Of a stretch of DNA of 64,000 nt, positions 23,973 through 37,200 are shown in pieces. The stretch's first letter is position 1. Each line of letters starts with the position of its first letter. Source of the DNA: Patagioenas fasciata (Eukaryota > Chordata > Aves > Columbiformes > Columbidae); assembly GCF_037038585.1 (NCBI RefSeq), contig NC_092526.1, positions 6,162,001 to 6,226,000 of the forward strand. Reading direction: 5' to 3'. The notes under the pieces were generated by a model, which saw nothing but the letters and a program-made list of their open reading frames with translations, was not told the DNA's origin and made no database searches. Both the position numbers and the translations under genes were made by a program.

Positions 23973-26900
23973 AAAGAAAAAAACAAAATAAAAATTTCAG
24001 CTCTTAGCATCTTAATCTTTCTCTAAAATATCTGGGATCCAAAACTGTACAATGAGGAGACACCTCAACTATTTGGATCCTCAACCATATATTTAAAAAG
24101 ACATCCATTTAAAAGAAGTGGAAGACATCAGAAGAGGGAAGTCCCTTCCATGGTGTCCCCACTGGGGGATGCTGTCCCCGTCCCTCCCTCTAACTGTGTT
24201 CCGCATTTCAGACGTGATACAAGGTTCATTTGTCCAGGAAAACTGAACATGCAGCCCAAAAAAGCAAGGCCAGCTGCAAAGGAATCATCGTAAAGAAGAT
24301 GCAGGAGAGAGACTTTATAAAGAAACGCAATTAAGACTGGTATTGATGGACTAATTTTAAAGTGAGGACATGAAATCGTAGTTGATAACACGGGAAAAAA
24401 AAAAAAAAACAGGTCAAAATTGTCTTAAGAACCCACTTCCAGCCAACACTGGCTGGAGTGCCTGTCAATGCACTCAAAAGCCCTGCAAGAAACACTTTAG
24501 ACCAATATATTCAAAAAGCACTTTTATAGAACCACTGAGAGGAGGAGATAAAAATGGCAAATAGTGTAGCTATTATCTGGAATAATATACTTGAAGTGGA
24601 GAGATGAAAACCCAAAGGATCTTGAATGAACTGTCAGGAACCAAATGAAATGCTTAGCTAGGAAAATATTTCTTTTCCGTCTGGAAATTATATTAGCCAG
24701 ATATGCCTCTCCTTCTGTGGGTGAAACTGGAAACAGGCATTCTTAGCACCCATTAAAAAAAAAAATTAATGTGTGGATTTTTGCTTTGAGTAAAATTCTT
24801 TAGCTAACCAATATTACATTCATTTATCGAGTTTCCAAATTCCTTCGCTGCGCTCAGAATGACAACATATTGCAGACGACTGATGGTCCCTGAGCCTCCA
24901 TCAGAGCAGGACTGACCCATCTGAACAGTTCTTTGAGCAGGGAAGGAGATATTGCCCAAAAAACTGCCAGAGCAGGACATGGACAAGATCTGCTATCAGT
25001 CAAACCAGTCTTGAAGTCAAAGATATTACTATGGCTTTATCTGAAAGCAGAATCTGGTCTCAAATCTTCACTATATGCAAATTCCACCAGGATATTGCAT
25101 AGTTAAGGTCTCTGAACACATTTAAAATAATGCTCTTTTGCTTTGTGTAATGAATAGAATAGATGGAATTGCTTTCCCAGACTTTCTGAGGAAATTGAAG
25201 CGATGTGTTAAAGATTTAACAGCTTTTATTTCTCTTTTCAGATCTTAACCCAATATCAAATATTAAAGTACTAATATATTTAAGGAAACCAGAAGTTGCT
25301 GTCATAATTAATTTCCTTTCTGAGAGAAAGTATTGCCAACTTCTTTTGGAAACAATGTGAGTAATCCTTTAAAAGAAAACCAGAGCAAATGTGTGTGCAT
25401 GTATGAAGGCCTTTTTCTTCTTTTCCTTAAATCTCAACTGTAAAGGTACATCGTTTATGTTGTACCGAAAGGCAAAGACACGTCATCTGAAATAAGCACG
25501 TCATGCCACATCAGTAACATAAAAGTGTAATTTCTGAAATGTCTACCCAATTTATAAGATTTCTACCAAATCTGTACCTTCCTAAATAGGAGTGCAATTT
25601 CAGCCCAGGTAACTACGTGTTATGAAATGAGCAACGGATTGGGAAGTATAAAGAAAGGGAGAGAAGCCAGGCACCAAAATATCCACACAACTATTTCACT
25701 TTTCTTTCAAGGACACTGTTAAAGTTACAGGCTTGTATTAATCACCTGGAAAAGCACGCAGTGGCTTCACAAAGTGGTATTTGTTAAAGTCCATGCATAT
25801 GACTTTATGTCTTCATTACCCCTGCGGACATGCCAAATGTCTTCTGTTTTCTTTCTAGCTGGAGACAAAACAAAATGAGTCTTGCCAAGTATCTAAAATG
25901 ACCTTTTTTTTCTTTTAAGTCTAATTTCAATATTCTAAACAGCCATTTGTTTATGTTTTATTTATGGATTACTCTAAAAGACTAGTCATGCATTTAAATA
26001 ATATCTGGTAGCTGCAGATTATAGAAAGAACTGTACAATTACATTGGTTACCTCAGAAACTCTCACGTAAAACCTGTGAACAAGGAAGGAAGAAAAAGGA
26101 AAATTTAAAGCAACTGTTTTTCCATACCGTTGTTTTTATCACCAAAAGTGTTGCCATTTGTAAAGTGGGTTCATCTCCTTGCAGATACCCCTGGAAAAAT
26201 GGACACACATTTGACATAAGGCTCATGCTGCAGAAAAGGATGAAGAGGAGAAAAAAATTTTGTAAAAAAAAATATTTTCCAGCAAAAATTTATTGTATGA
26301 TGTCCTGGGTGAAGGTCCCGGCTTGGGCTGGGCTGATTTGGCCTCACAGACACCCAGCAGGATGGAGGGAACGTGTCGGCCTCACTCCTTCTGAATAAGG
26401 GATCTTCAGTCCAGTGGATCCACACTTGACATCGGCTACAACAAGGTATTGCGCTGGGGGTTGTTTTGTTTGGGTGGGTTGGGGTGTTGTTTATTTTTTT
26501 GCAGTAGAACATTTTGGAGTGGAAAACAAATCCCAAAGAGCAGGAGCATCCTTTGTGTGTGTTCAGTATATGAAGGGGTTTAAAATTATTATTTTCTAGT
26601 TTGCTTGTTCATTCAAAAACTCAATGGAGACATCTGGCACTTTTGCAACTAGATGAGTATGCCAAAAATACAGTAATAATAGTCTAAAAAACCAAACAAA
26701 CCCTGAACAAAAACTTCCTCAGGGCCACAGCTGGAAGCAAAATGATGTCTGACATAAAAGTGACTAACCATGTCACCTGTTTTCATTTACCCTTTAGTAT
26801 GCTGCAAAATAAGTATGTGACAAAGTAAACCCATCTAGTAAAAAACAATGTATCTGGAATATATTGGTTAGCTTATTTTTTTCCTCTCTCTTGTTCAACT

Positions 26901-28209
26901 TCATCAAAGATTCATTTAAAATACTAATGTTCTTCAGTCTATTATTTGAAGTTAAAAGAAGCATATGGTGCTTTGCAACTAAAGATAATTAGATTTCTTG
27001 TCTGCCTTCAGTATTATAGTTTGTTAATGCACTTTAATGGAGTTTACAAACAGAATAGGCAGAATAAATGGTAGGGTAGATTAAGAGGTTTAAAGTGAGG
27101 AGGTTTGATTTTCTAGATTTGTTTCTTGCAATATCACAACTGTTCTGTGGTCCCTCTAAAGCAGTACCCTTTGCCGCTTTAGGCATTGCTTGATGTTTCA
27201 GAAGAAAGTAGGATAATCCCACTGGTGATGGGAAGACCAGGCCATAACAGTATTTTCCTGCTAAGCACTGCAGTTAACTGTTGTGGCCTGAAGCACAAGG
27301 GTTTGTAACCCCTTCATTATGTCTCTATTTAATGTTCAGTCAACATTCACTCCATCCGTACCAATGGCTAATCATTCCTTTTAAATACTTTTAAACTCCT
27401 CCCCTGTATATTATCTGAGAGCAATGAGTTGAACAATTTGCATGTGCATGGTCTAAAACCCTGTTCTTAGCCTAATTTTGTTTTGAATTTTTCAAGCTGA
27501 AATGGGTGCCAACTATGTAAATAATTAATAAGTTAAAGACTTAAAAATCTTAAAGAATCCTATCTATTGACATGCAACTCCACATAAACATTACCTAGAC
27601 ATTTTGATGTATCCTTTTCAACTCTTAGGCGGCCTTGAGAAAAAAAGGTTCGAGGCAAGATGTGAAACCACTGCTGTACATTTGCTGGGCTCATCTCCAT
27701 CTCATCTGGAATGAAAAAAATAATGCGTATGAGGAAGTACAGTAAAATGCTCCATAAATTTACTATACCTAAATCAAAATGATTTTTTTTTGACATCACA
27801 TATTTTTGAAAAAAAAAAAGGAAATGTAAATTGATGTATTGGGTTTTGGCTTTCAGCAAAACACCTGATTTGGTACAAAGTGGAAAATTGTTAGTTCAGG
27901 TAGAGAAAATGATAATGAAGCCATCAGTTTGACACATAAAAATATAACATGAGTTATTCAGTTGCGTACCGCATGTGGCCGGCTCTTTAGGGTATTAGAA
28001 TAAGAGCAACTGCAGCCTTTTTCTAGTGAAGATAATGAAATATTTAGATTACCAAATAAGTCTCTGAAGTGAGTTGCTGCATACATTGCTTGTTGTCCAT
28101 GTCCAGATAAGGTGAACTCAGACTGGAATATGCACAGAGAAGTGGTAAAAGATCAGCAGATGAGGAGAGCTTGTTTACAAAATCAGATTTGTTTCTGCTA
28201 AAACATTTG
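23973..28209. other. Unassigned non-coding stretch
   Basis: No gene is recognised. The longest frame is 121 codons on the minus strand (26171-26536), overlapping a 77-codon plus frame; neither has a domain. An A15 run is at 24395-24409 and a T/G-rich tract at 26455-26500. The rest is AT-rich and unremarkable. Confidence 0.5.
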
Positions 28210-28280
28210 GCAGTGTCAGGTTAACAGCTGGACTCGGTGATCTTAAAGGTCTCTTCCAACCAAAATGATTCTATGATTCC
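28210..28280 (+). mobile_element. CR1 LINE 3' tail fragment
   Basis: The text cagtgtcaggttaacagc, gactcggtgatcttaaag and gtctcttccaacc, followed by atgattctatgattcc, is the terminal part of a CR1 3' untranslated region with its 8-base end repeats. It is about 70 bp, plus orientation. It belongs to a CR1 subfamily different from the copies at 40830 and 49740, which read aggtcccttccaa. Confidence 0.85.
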
Positions 28281-31200
28281 ATGTTTAAATGGGGGAGATA
28301 TGCTTGCCCTTGATAATTTCATTTGCAGAGGTGACGAGCGGTGTAGCCTTTTCAAATAATCAGAACTTAACGCATGGGTCGCAGTAGCAAGGCTTGCGTT
28401 CAAGAGGAACAGCTTGCATTTCCTACTAAAATGAGAGTGAAAGATAACATTCCACTGCGATACATGTATTGCTAAGAGACGGGAGTCAAATAAACTTCAG
28501 TCCTCTCTAAAGCAAGGGAGAATAGAGTCCTGCCTATACAGTGTCTTCCCTTATTGCAGCACGACCCCAGCCTACACTGATTTAATCATTCAAATAGTAT
28601 TGTATCATTTCCCTTATTTCTTGCCTAATTTCATTTTGCGCTAAGAGTTTTGCATGCAGCCATCATTTTTGCATTGGCATACTTTTCAAAGGCAGTCTAT
28701 TTCTTAAAATAAATTTATAAGATAAAACATTAGACCTCGGCCTGCTTGGCTAACAGGACATAGGCAAAGTAATTTTTTATACTTTGCTGGTAATTTAGAA
28801 TATTAAAAAGACATTTGCTATGAAGTTTTATGTGTCTCCTCATTTATAAGCAGATCCACAGCTGATACTTTTATGATGCAGCATACTCTGGGTTAGTTGA
28901 TATTGTTATCCTCCTGTTCTGAAATATACGTTGTGGTTTTTTTACTCACTAAGGTTTAGATAAATGCTTGCTACAGGGTCTTTGTTTTTTAGTCATTAAT
29001 GAATCCCAAGGTCTAGGTATGAGGCAGTGTAAGTAAACAGCCACTCATAAGTGATAAAACTGCAGGATTTCATCCCTTCCTTGGAGAATACAGCAAAATT
29101 TCAAAGCTGTCTGTGGCCCATCTTATCCATCTGGTCTTCTTCATTTAGGATGGAAAATAACAAGATTGGTTTAAAAATCTTCAGAAATGGGTAAAGTGAG
29201 AAGCACACTGAGAAGAAACTAATAATAACTCTGCCGTTAAGCATTATACTAGTATTATACAAGCATCAACAGAAGCAGCTGCTGCATTCAGTGAGTCCTG
29301 AACTATATGTGTAAGCTGAGCTCTCCAGAACAGATGTAGGGATACATCTATCCAGTATTATTCTTCTTCTATACAATAATACTAACAATACATAGGATTT
29401 TAAGTTCCTGATGTTTACATGAATACTTGCATTGAGTACTTCTTCTGCGAGTCACTAATGATTCCCCAAGTTCTTCCCTGACAGACACATGGACCCTTCA
29501 GCAGAGGGGTGCCCTCGAATTTCCCCTCAGAAAACAAAGAAGAAACCAGAAGTTCTCAGGAAAAATGAAACCAAACAAACAGAAAGAAAAGCCCAGGGCT
29601 TAAAATTGCTGTTGTTGAAACCTGGCAACAAGGATTTTTAAAACTCAATTAAAAAAAAAAAGGAGAAAATAAATGTATCCATCTCTTGCCAGCTCAGCAG
29701 CATGGAGGCCAGGTTTGTTTAAGCTGAGGAATGGGCATGTTTGCCTTCAACCGTGTTGAAACGGGTGACAGATATTGTGCCAGAAATAATTTACTGACAC
29801 AATTATTGCTTCTCCGAGTCAATGTTTGACCTAGACCTAGGGCTAAGTGTGTTTGCTCTCCTAACATAATCTCAAGCCATTTTTTTCCCCAAAGGTGAGG
29901 AAGTTTACAGTAAGAAAAGGAATTAATGTGCACAGGCACACAGAAAGTTTACAAGTTGGTGGCAATCCAAAGCTAAAAATACTTGAAGCACTGTGCAAGC
30001 ACATGCACATACCTACTTGAGAGTCAGAGCCTGTTTGCACAGCCAAATATTTGTGTATTAGCAGTTTAGTCTAGAAAAATCCTTCCTTTTTCTTCAGCTC
30101 CTTTCCAGCTGAGAGGCTGCATATAAATGTACCATGGCTGTCAAAACCGATCAGGGTCTTTGACAACAATTAACATTAACAAAACAGATATCGAGGCTAT
30201 TTTTTTAAGTATCTTTTGAAATTGTGGAAGGAAGATGTGTAGATCTATAGGAATGCACAAATTGATTTGAGGATTTGACCAAATGGCAAATAGACCTTTC
30301 CTATGTAAAAACGTTTTACGTAAGGTCTATAACTTCTTTTCAAATGATTTCTGTATTTGCAGAAGCTGCTAAATATCCCAGTGCCTCTCTTCGTACTCTT
30401 TTAACATCTTTCTCACTGTCTGTTATTTTTGTTTGCTAACTGTCCCTTCTTTTCCTTTATACTTACTATATAATTTCCTATATACTTACTAAACCTCTGA
30501 CCTCCTTTCATCCACCCATCTAGAATAAATGTAGTTAGAGAAGTACGTGGAATCCATTAAATTTGAGTAAAAATTATGACTGATACGTACTCTCCAAGGG
30601 AAGTGACAGTACAGTTCTTGATACATTTTGTACTTAACTGAGTAATGCTATATCTTCTTGCCATGCATCTTGTGTGATTTCACTATGTATTAATAATTTA
30701 ATATATCATTTGCAGTTCTGTTTCTGTTAGTTTACTTCTTAGTAAACTACTTGAGGATTTTCATCCCAATGCCCTGGTTCTTCTTTGTACTAATACCATT
30801 ACTTTCTCCTTCACTTTTTCCCCTTTCCTTTGGTAGCTTTTTTCCCCTCTCTTTTATATCAAAAAGGATAGACTTAAGTATCCTCTTAGAAGACACTGCT
30901 TATGCAGAAAATAGATATTCATTACACACCTTTCTGATGTCAAAGATATACTATAGTATATTTTACTGTAATTGTTTTTGGCCTCTGTAAAGCAGCTTTC
31001 TTCCTATAATAGAAGTAGTACCTTCAGTTCAGTTAGATCAAAATTTACACCAACAATTTCTCCATGTCTGCTTGTTTCTTTCCAGCAGTGCTCTTGAGAG
31101 AATTATAGGAGCCTGCTGAATACCTGAAGTAGATGTAGATTATATGTACTTATCTGGATACTTTGAAGTGTGCTGGAATAGTCAGACCTTTGGTCAGAAA

Positions 31201-34200
31201 CACATTTACATTATGACTCAGCCTTCTGACAACTACTCCATTAGCAGATATTTGAAAAAAAAAAAAAAAGAATAAAGATTCTCATCTGACCCACTCATTT
31301 ATATTCATCTGAAGAAGCGAGGCAAAAACATGCCAGGCTTTTGCACTCAGAAAAATATGTTAGATTCTCAGTCATGCAAAGGTTCTTCTACGATCCAGAT
31401 GTGTCCACTCTCACTGAAATTGTTGCAGCGAAATGCAAACAAAAACAAATTCAAAATTTTATTATTTTATTTCAAGGCAGACAGAAAAACCTGAGTCCGT
31501 AATACAGTGATTAAAACTTAGTGAGGAGCAGTATAACTGACAGATTTTCCACCAAGATGCAATGAAACTTTCTGCTGTAGCTGTTTATCTCACATAGGTA
31601 GGAAACAACTTTCTTGGGAGAAAGCTCTGTGCCAAGTGCAAAACCGTAATAAACTCCAGAAGGAACTATGAACAATAATTAACTAAATCACCACTTTGCA
31701 AGGGAAATATGAACGGTTTCAACCTGGTTGTCTCAAATACAAATGCCAGCTAACATGAAAAATATGTGACTTTATGCAATGATTTGAAGCCTATATAGGA
31801 CAAACAACTCTAAGCAATAGTTGAGGTCACTGACGATGAGAGAAGAAATATGAGTCTTTAGAAGTCTGTATAAGTCCATATAAGACCTTCCAACAAGTGA
31901 TACATGGCACCAAGAATTCACAGTCACTTACAAAACTCTTCTTGTGCCATCTGAATCTGTCAGTCATAGTGATGGGCTGGTTTGTTGTGGATTTCTTTTC
32001 CAAAACCACCCCTTACTGGGCTCCATGACATTGCTCTGTGGGCAGGACTGGACCCTGCTGTGTTGCAGATGGTTAATATTTAATCTCTATATGAAGCAAA
32101 TTTGTGAAACTTCTTGAAAATGTGACTGTCAAGGGCACCCAGCTGATTTTGTGGTGGGAAGATCTGAATAGCAAAACCCAACTTGTCTCGGAAGAGCAAT
32201 TATGATTCATTGGTATAAGCATTTAAGAGAAGCTCAGTCGTAAATCCTAGCTGTAGTCAATGATGGTGAGCCTAGATTTAAAGCTTGACTTCCCGGTTGT
32301 CAGGGCGGATAATCTGAGGGCCTGAGTTCACGGCAGCAACCTCAACTGGACAGTCTTGATGTATTAGCGGGCGATTCTGGAGGTAAGGCTGAGTTTCTAT
32401 CTGACCTCAGAGCTGGCAGAATTAAGGTGCTCCCTAAAAGCACGACCGTTTGAGAACTGAACACAGATTGAAGACATGCATATATTTGGTGTTTTTCAGG
32501 TGAGGAAGGAGAGTGTTTTATGGGCTCAAACTCCAAATTTGTGAACCCAAAAGCTTTAGGATAGGGAAACTTTCAAAACATCATAGTAAAATTGGAGGTG
32601 CAGTGTTCAGTATCTTCCACTCGTGAGACCTGCCAGTTCCAGAGGTAGCACAAAAAGATGCAGAGAAGGCTTTTTTTGAGACCTGGATGGAACAGGGACT
32701 TTTAAACATGATGTCTGATGTTAAACATGAAACAAAAGAGAGAATTTGGATTACAATGAGACATATTGTGTCTGCGCCAAAGTAGGATCAAAGGAAGAAC
32801 TATATTATCTTGGAAAGCTTTAGACCTGGCAGTTGAATAAAGTGGATATTCTTCAAATAATTTCTTGGGGGAAAAAAAAAAAAGCAGAATTTGAGCTTTA
32901 TCTCTCATGCAACCCAAGAATGTAGGTCTTTTACTTCTTTTTCTAGATTAAATCCTGTTATATGGCTGCCTTTGGAAGGATTTAATTGCTCTAAGGATTC
33001 ATGCTTATACAGCATTCTTCACCTCCTAAAATCAGCCCAAGACCTAGTTTAGCAGTGTTACCCTTTGACAGGAATATTTCATGCCCTGTGTAAAGTGAGT
33101 GAGGACTTTGCTCATTCACTTGTCAACACATATGAATCCTGGCCAAAATAAATGTCCTGTCTTATTGGCAGGGACCGCTAAAAAATCTCAGTCTTATTGA
33201 GGGGATTGCGAATGAAGGGCTTTTCCAGCTCCAGCAATTATTTTATTCCAAAGGCCGGAATATTTTGGAGCAAAATGTGGAGATCATGACAACAGTTACT
33301 GGCTGCTGCTGCCTGTACTATGTCTCTTTTGTGGGTAAATAATAGCTCCAAATCTCTGCTTTGAAATGAGAAGATGAATGTTGTCTTCTGCATTGGTGGA
33401 CGGTTAAGAGAGTAGAGCCAGAAATGTGTCCATGAAAAATAAGCTGAAGGTTTCTGAGGGCTCACAGAGGTAATAACAAGAGAAAAGGACAAAAGAAAAA
33501 GTATTTTCAGGTTTCAAGGTCTTAATTTTTGGAGTGCTACATTTTTCACCAAGTGCTTCATATTAGTCCAGTGAGGGATTTTTTGTTTTGCTATGGACTT
33601 CGGCAGAGCTGAGACCACACTGCAAAAGTTGACAATGTAGTGGAAAACAGAAAAAACAGGAATTCACATGGATTTCTCCCACTATTACTAAATATTTTTT
33701 AGGTGAAAAATATGTGTTTTTGTTGCTTAGGTTTACTCTAATTATTTCTGCAAATTTATTACTTCTCTGTTCTGCTTTGGTTAACAAGTGATTCTACTTG
33801 CAGATCAGCCTGAAACGCATGAAATAAATGCGAGCATCCAATTTTCTAAATTAACATTTTGAAAACATTCCATACTTCTTCTTGATAAAGTTAGAACCCG
33901 TTATTTATTTTATTTTGTAAGACAAAGCTAATTTGTTATTTACTGTGAACCGACAGATTCAGATAGTTCCATCTCAAACTGCCATTGAAATAAAAATTCA
34001 GTCATTACAATTTCCATATTCTGAATATAATCATCCATGACACAAATGAAGAACAAGCAAAAATGGAGAGATACAGAGAATTCTTTCTCTGGAAATCAAA
34101 CTCTACCGAAAAGGTCCATTTCTTCCCATGAAAAAAAGATGTACTTGTGGTTCCATAGAAGTAACTGCAGGATTAATAGAAATACATTTTGATATCATTA

Positions 34201-37200
34201 TTTGGATATTGTCAGGGTGCAGTTACAAAGCTTTTGTAATATTTATGAGTCAGTGACTGTACAGACCAGTGCTTCCTATTGATTAATTGTATTAGACAAT
34301 GATGTGAGCAGAGGTGAGAAAGCTGCTGCCAAGAAAGACACAAGATAGCAAAGAGAACTACAAAATAAATACCTCAGGCTGCACTGATGCACCTCAAATG
34401 ATGTAGATGCCAGTATATTTTATACCACTGATGCCAATTTCAATGAGAATGCATCAAAGAATAAAGCATGACTCTATGTTTAATGATTGGGGTGAGAAAA
34501 TAAAGATATTTTGTTGGTTTACGGACACTGACATCAAAATCTTGCCCTTTAAAAATAATATGAAGATGATAAAGTACAAATTTGGCTGGATTTGAACTTT
34601 CATAGGATATGTCCTTCAAATCTAATATAAAATATACAGTAATAGATTTCTTTTGTTAGAATATTTTTAATCTTGCAACTGGCTCCGGTTGTACCCAAAA
34701 CCCTCCCAAAGTCAAGTTCATTGCAGAGCAGGGTCTGATATTTTCAGTGTGGCTGGTGGGCTGCCGGAAATAGGGACAATACATATTTTTCTACATGCTT
34801 AAAGGTTTTTGGACATCTTAGGCCAAATTCTGTCTTCAGATAAATGTGTACTAAATCCAATTTTTACTTTGAAGATTTATTTTAGTGTTGCTAAACACAT
34901 AATGTCATCTGCTACTTTATTTGTTTATTTTACTTACATAAGCACTTGCACTTACCCACATATATTCACAGTTGCCTTAGCAGTGTTGGCTATGCAGAAT
35001 TTATGAATTCTGGGTAGAGGTCTAAAATTGTTCGTTAATTGGATGCTTCGATAGATACTGAGTCCCATGTAGTCTGTCATTTGCACCATTTTCTCAAGAG
35101 ATAAGAGAAAATAGTTGAAGCTTGATGGTCGTACTGGCACATGGATCTCCATCAGATCTGAAAAATGCCCGCTGTTTTGGGCACAAAATCACAGGGGAAC
35201 ACTTAATTTACCTCCTGAGGGTGATCTGGGAATAATTTTTAAATGGTCTTTGAAATTATAAAGGATCCCTATGTGAGGCATTTTTTAAAAAAAAGCTTTA
35301 GGTTGGAGGAAAGAAGTAAAAAGGAGAAGCGATATTTTAATTATAGATAGCTCCTGATCAACCATGAGACCAATAAGAGAAGGAAACTCACAGGTGAGGT
35401 GAGATAATGGATACTTGCTTAACAGAAAAGAAACAAGATAAAGGACTGTTAAGATCAAGGTCTATGTGTAAAAGTAATGGAGAAAATGAAGAAATACCTA
35501 CATGTTTTTATTATGAAATCCAGATTGACGTCTCTGTTACCCCAGCCAAAGCAAGAGCGACTAATGAGCTTCTGCAGCCAGATGGTGGCTTCTTTTGAAG
35601 TGCTGTGTGTCTGTCTTCAGCCATTCATTCTAGAGGAGTGACTTTGAAAACAAAAAAATCTAGTTTAAACATTCACCCTAAAGAAAGGTATCAATGCAAA
35701 GAGGGTTCGCAGGCTGGGGTCCCAGGTGCTTTGATGGGACCCCCTGCAACAGCCATGTATATCCTGGTTTCCAAGGACGGGGGGCCAACAGCAAAGTGTT
35801 CAGTAAGGAAACCTCTTCAAAGCAAAAGGAAGCTGCTCATCCACCTTGTTTTTGATATAGAGAAGTTTGAAGACATCCATATTTGATGGGGTTAGACCCC
35901 AGTGCTGCAATTGTCTATCTGTATGAGTCCTGGCAGTGCAATTGGAGACCCAAAATTGCCAGAAGGATTTCTTTTGGGCAGGACAAGAGGGGGAAAGGTG
36001 TCAAAAGCTTCCTACTAATGCTTTGTTAATTATAGTTATTATCACCACTGTTGGTATTATTAAACTGAGCTTTAAACTACGTAGAATCCTATAACAATAA
36101 ATGACACTTTTGGTATATTACCTGCTTAATACTACAGTAATTGCTTGTGATTAGATATAACTAATAAAAAGACTTCTTGCTAACATGATCTTTTTAATTA
36201 AGTATTTCACAGCTTCCAGTAAAAGCAAAATATGTTCTGAGTAGGTAATATATTAGTGTGGGACACCAGCCCTGATGTAGCTTTTTCTACTTTTCTTGAA
36301 AGTTATCTTTTCATTTTGCTCCTATCAAGATCTAAAGGCTACTGATGTCAATTTCTTCAAATGACTCTCTTTTATTTTAGATGTAATCATCCAGATTTTT
36401 GTGCTTTACATGTTTCCCTTTCTGTTCCTTCTAAGGGTGTTCCCAAAGGAGCTTCAGGTCCAACCAAGTGACTCCCACCGATTTCATCAGCAGTAGCGTC
36501 AGACTTGCTTTTCTTTCAAATTCATCAGGAAATGAGTTTGAAAGCTCATTGAAGAATTTTGAAAAATCTAGTCTTTCTCTATTTCTGAATTGCAATCTAC
36601 AATTACTAACATACACATTCAGTATTAAACCAATTAACACCAGGGCTCTGACTGGATTATTGGCTTGTTTAGAGGTTAAGGACATAGGCAGAATGTCCAA
36701 CGCTTCTTCCCATCCTCCATAGTCTTCTGATACATGTGAGCTCTTATAGAAATTGTCATAATTTGCTTAACAAAACCCCAAGTTTCTCATTTCAAGTATG
36801 TTCACACAAATCAGATCCTGATATTCAGATCTTTGTCAAATATTAATACCTACTTGAATAAGGTTTTCCTTAATGACCTTCCTAGCATTTATGAGGAGAA
36901 TTTTCAAGGGCAGTGGTTCCCATTTCAGTGCTGTCAGTTTTCACTCCCTCACTCTGTGTCTACCCTCTCTGCCCATGTTTTTCAGGGAATAAAAAACCCC
37001 AAAACTTTCTGCTACTGCCAGTTCAGAGACTCCTATTTCCTATCACAACCCACCCTAATCCAGAGATGTGATCTTGCCTGCAGCAAAACGAGATATGAGC
37101 AACATAAGCCAAACTGCATCTGTAAGTATTAATTCCTCGTATGTTTTAGTGTGTCCCAGAGCTGGGATAGGAAATTGTGATTTATTTTTTTAAAGGAAAA

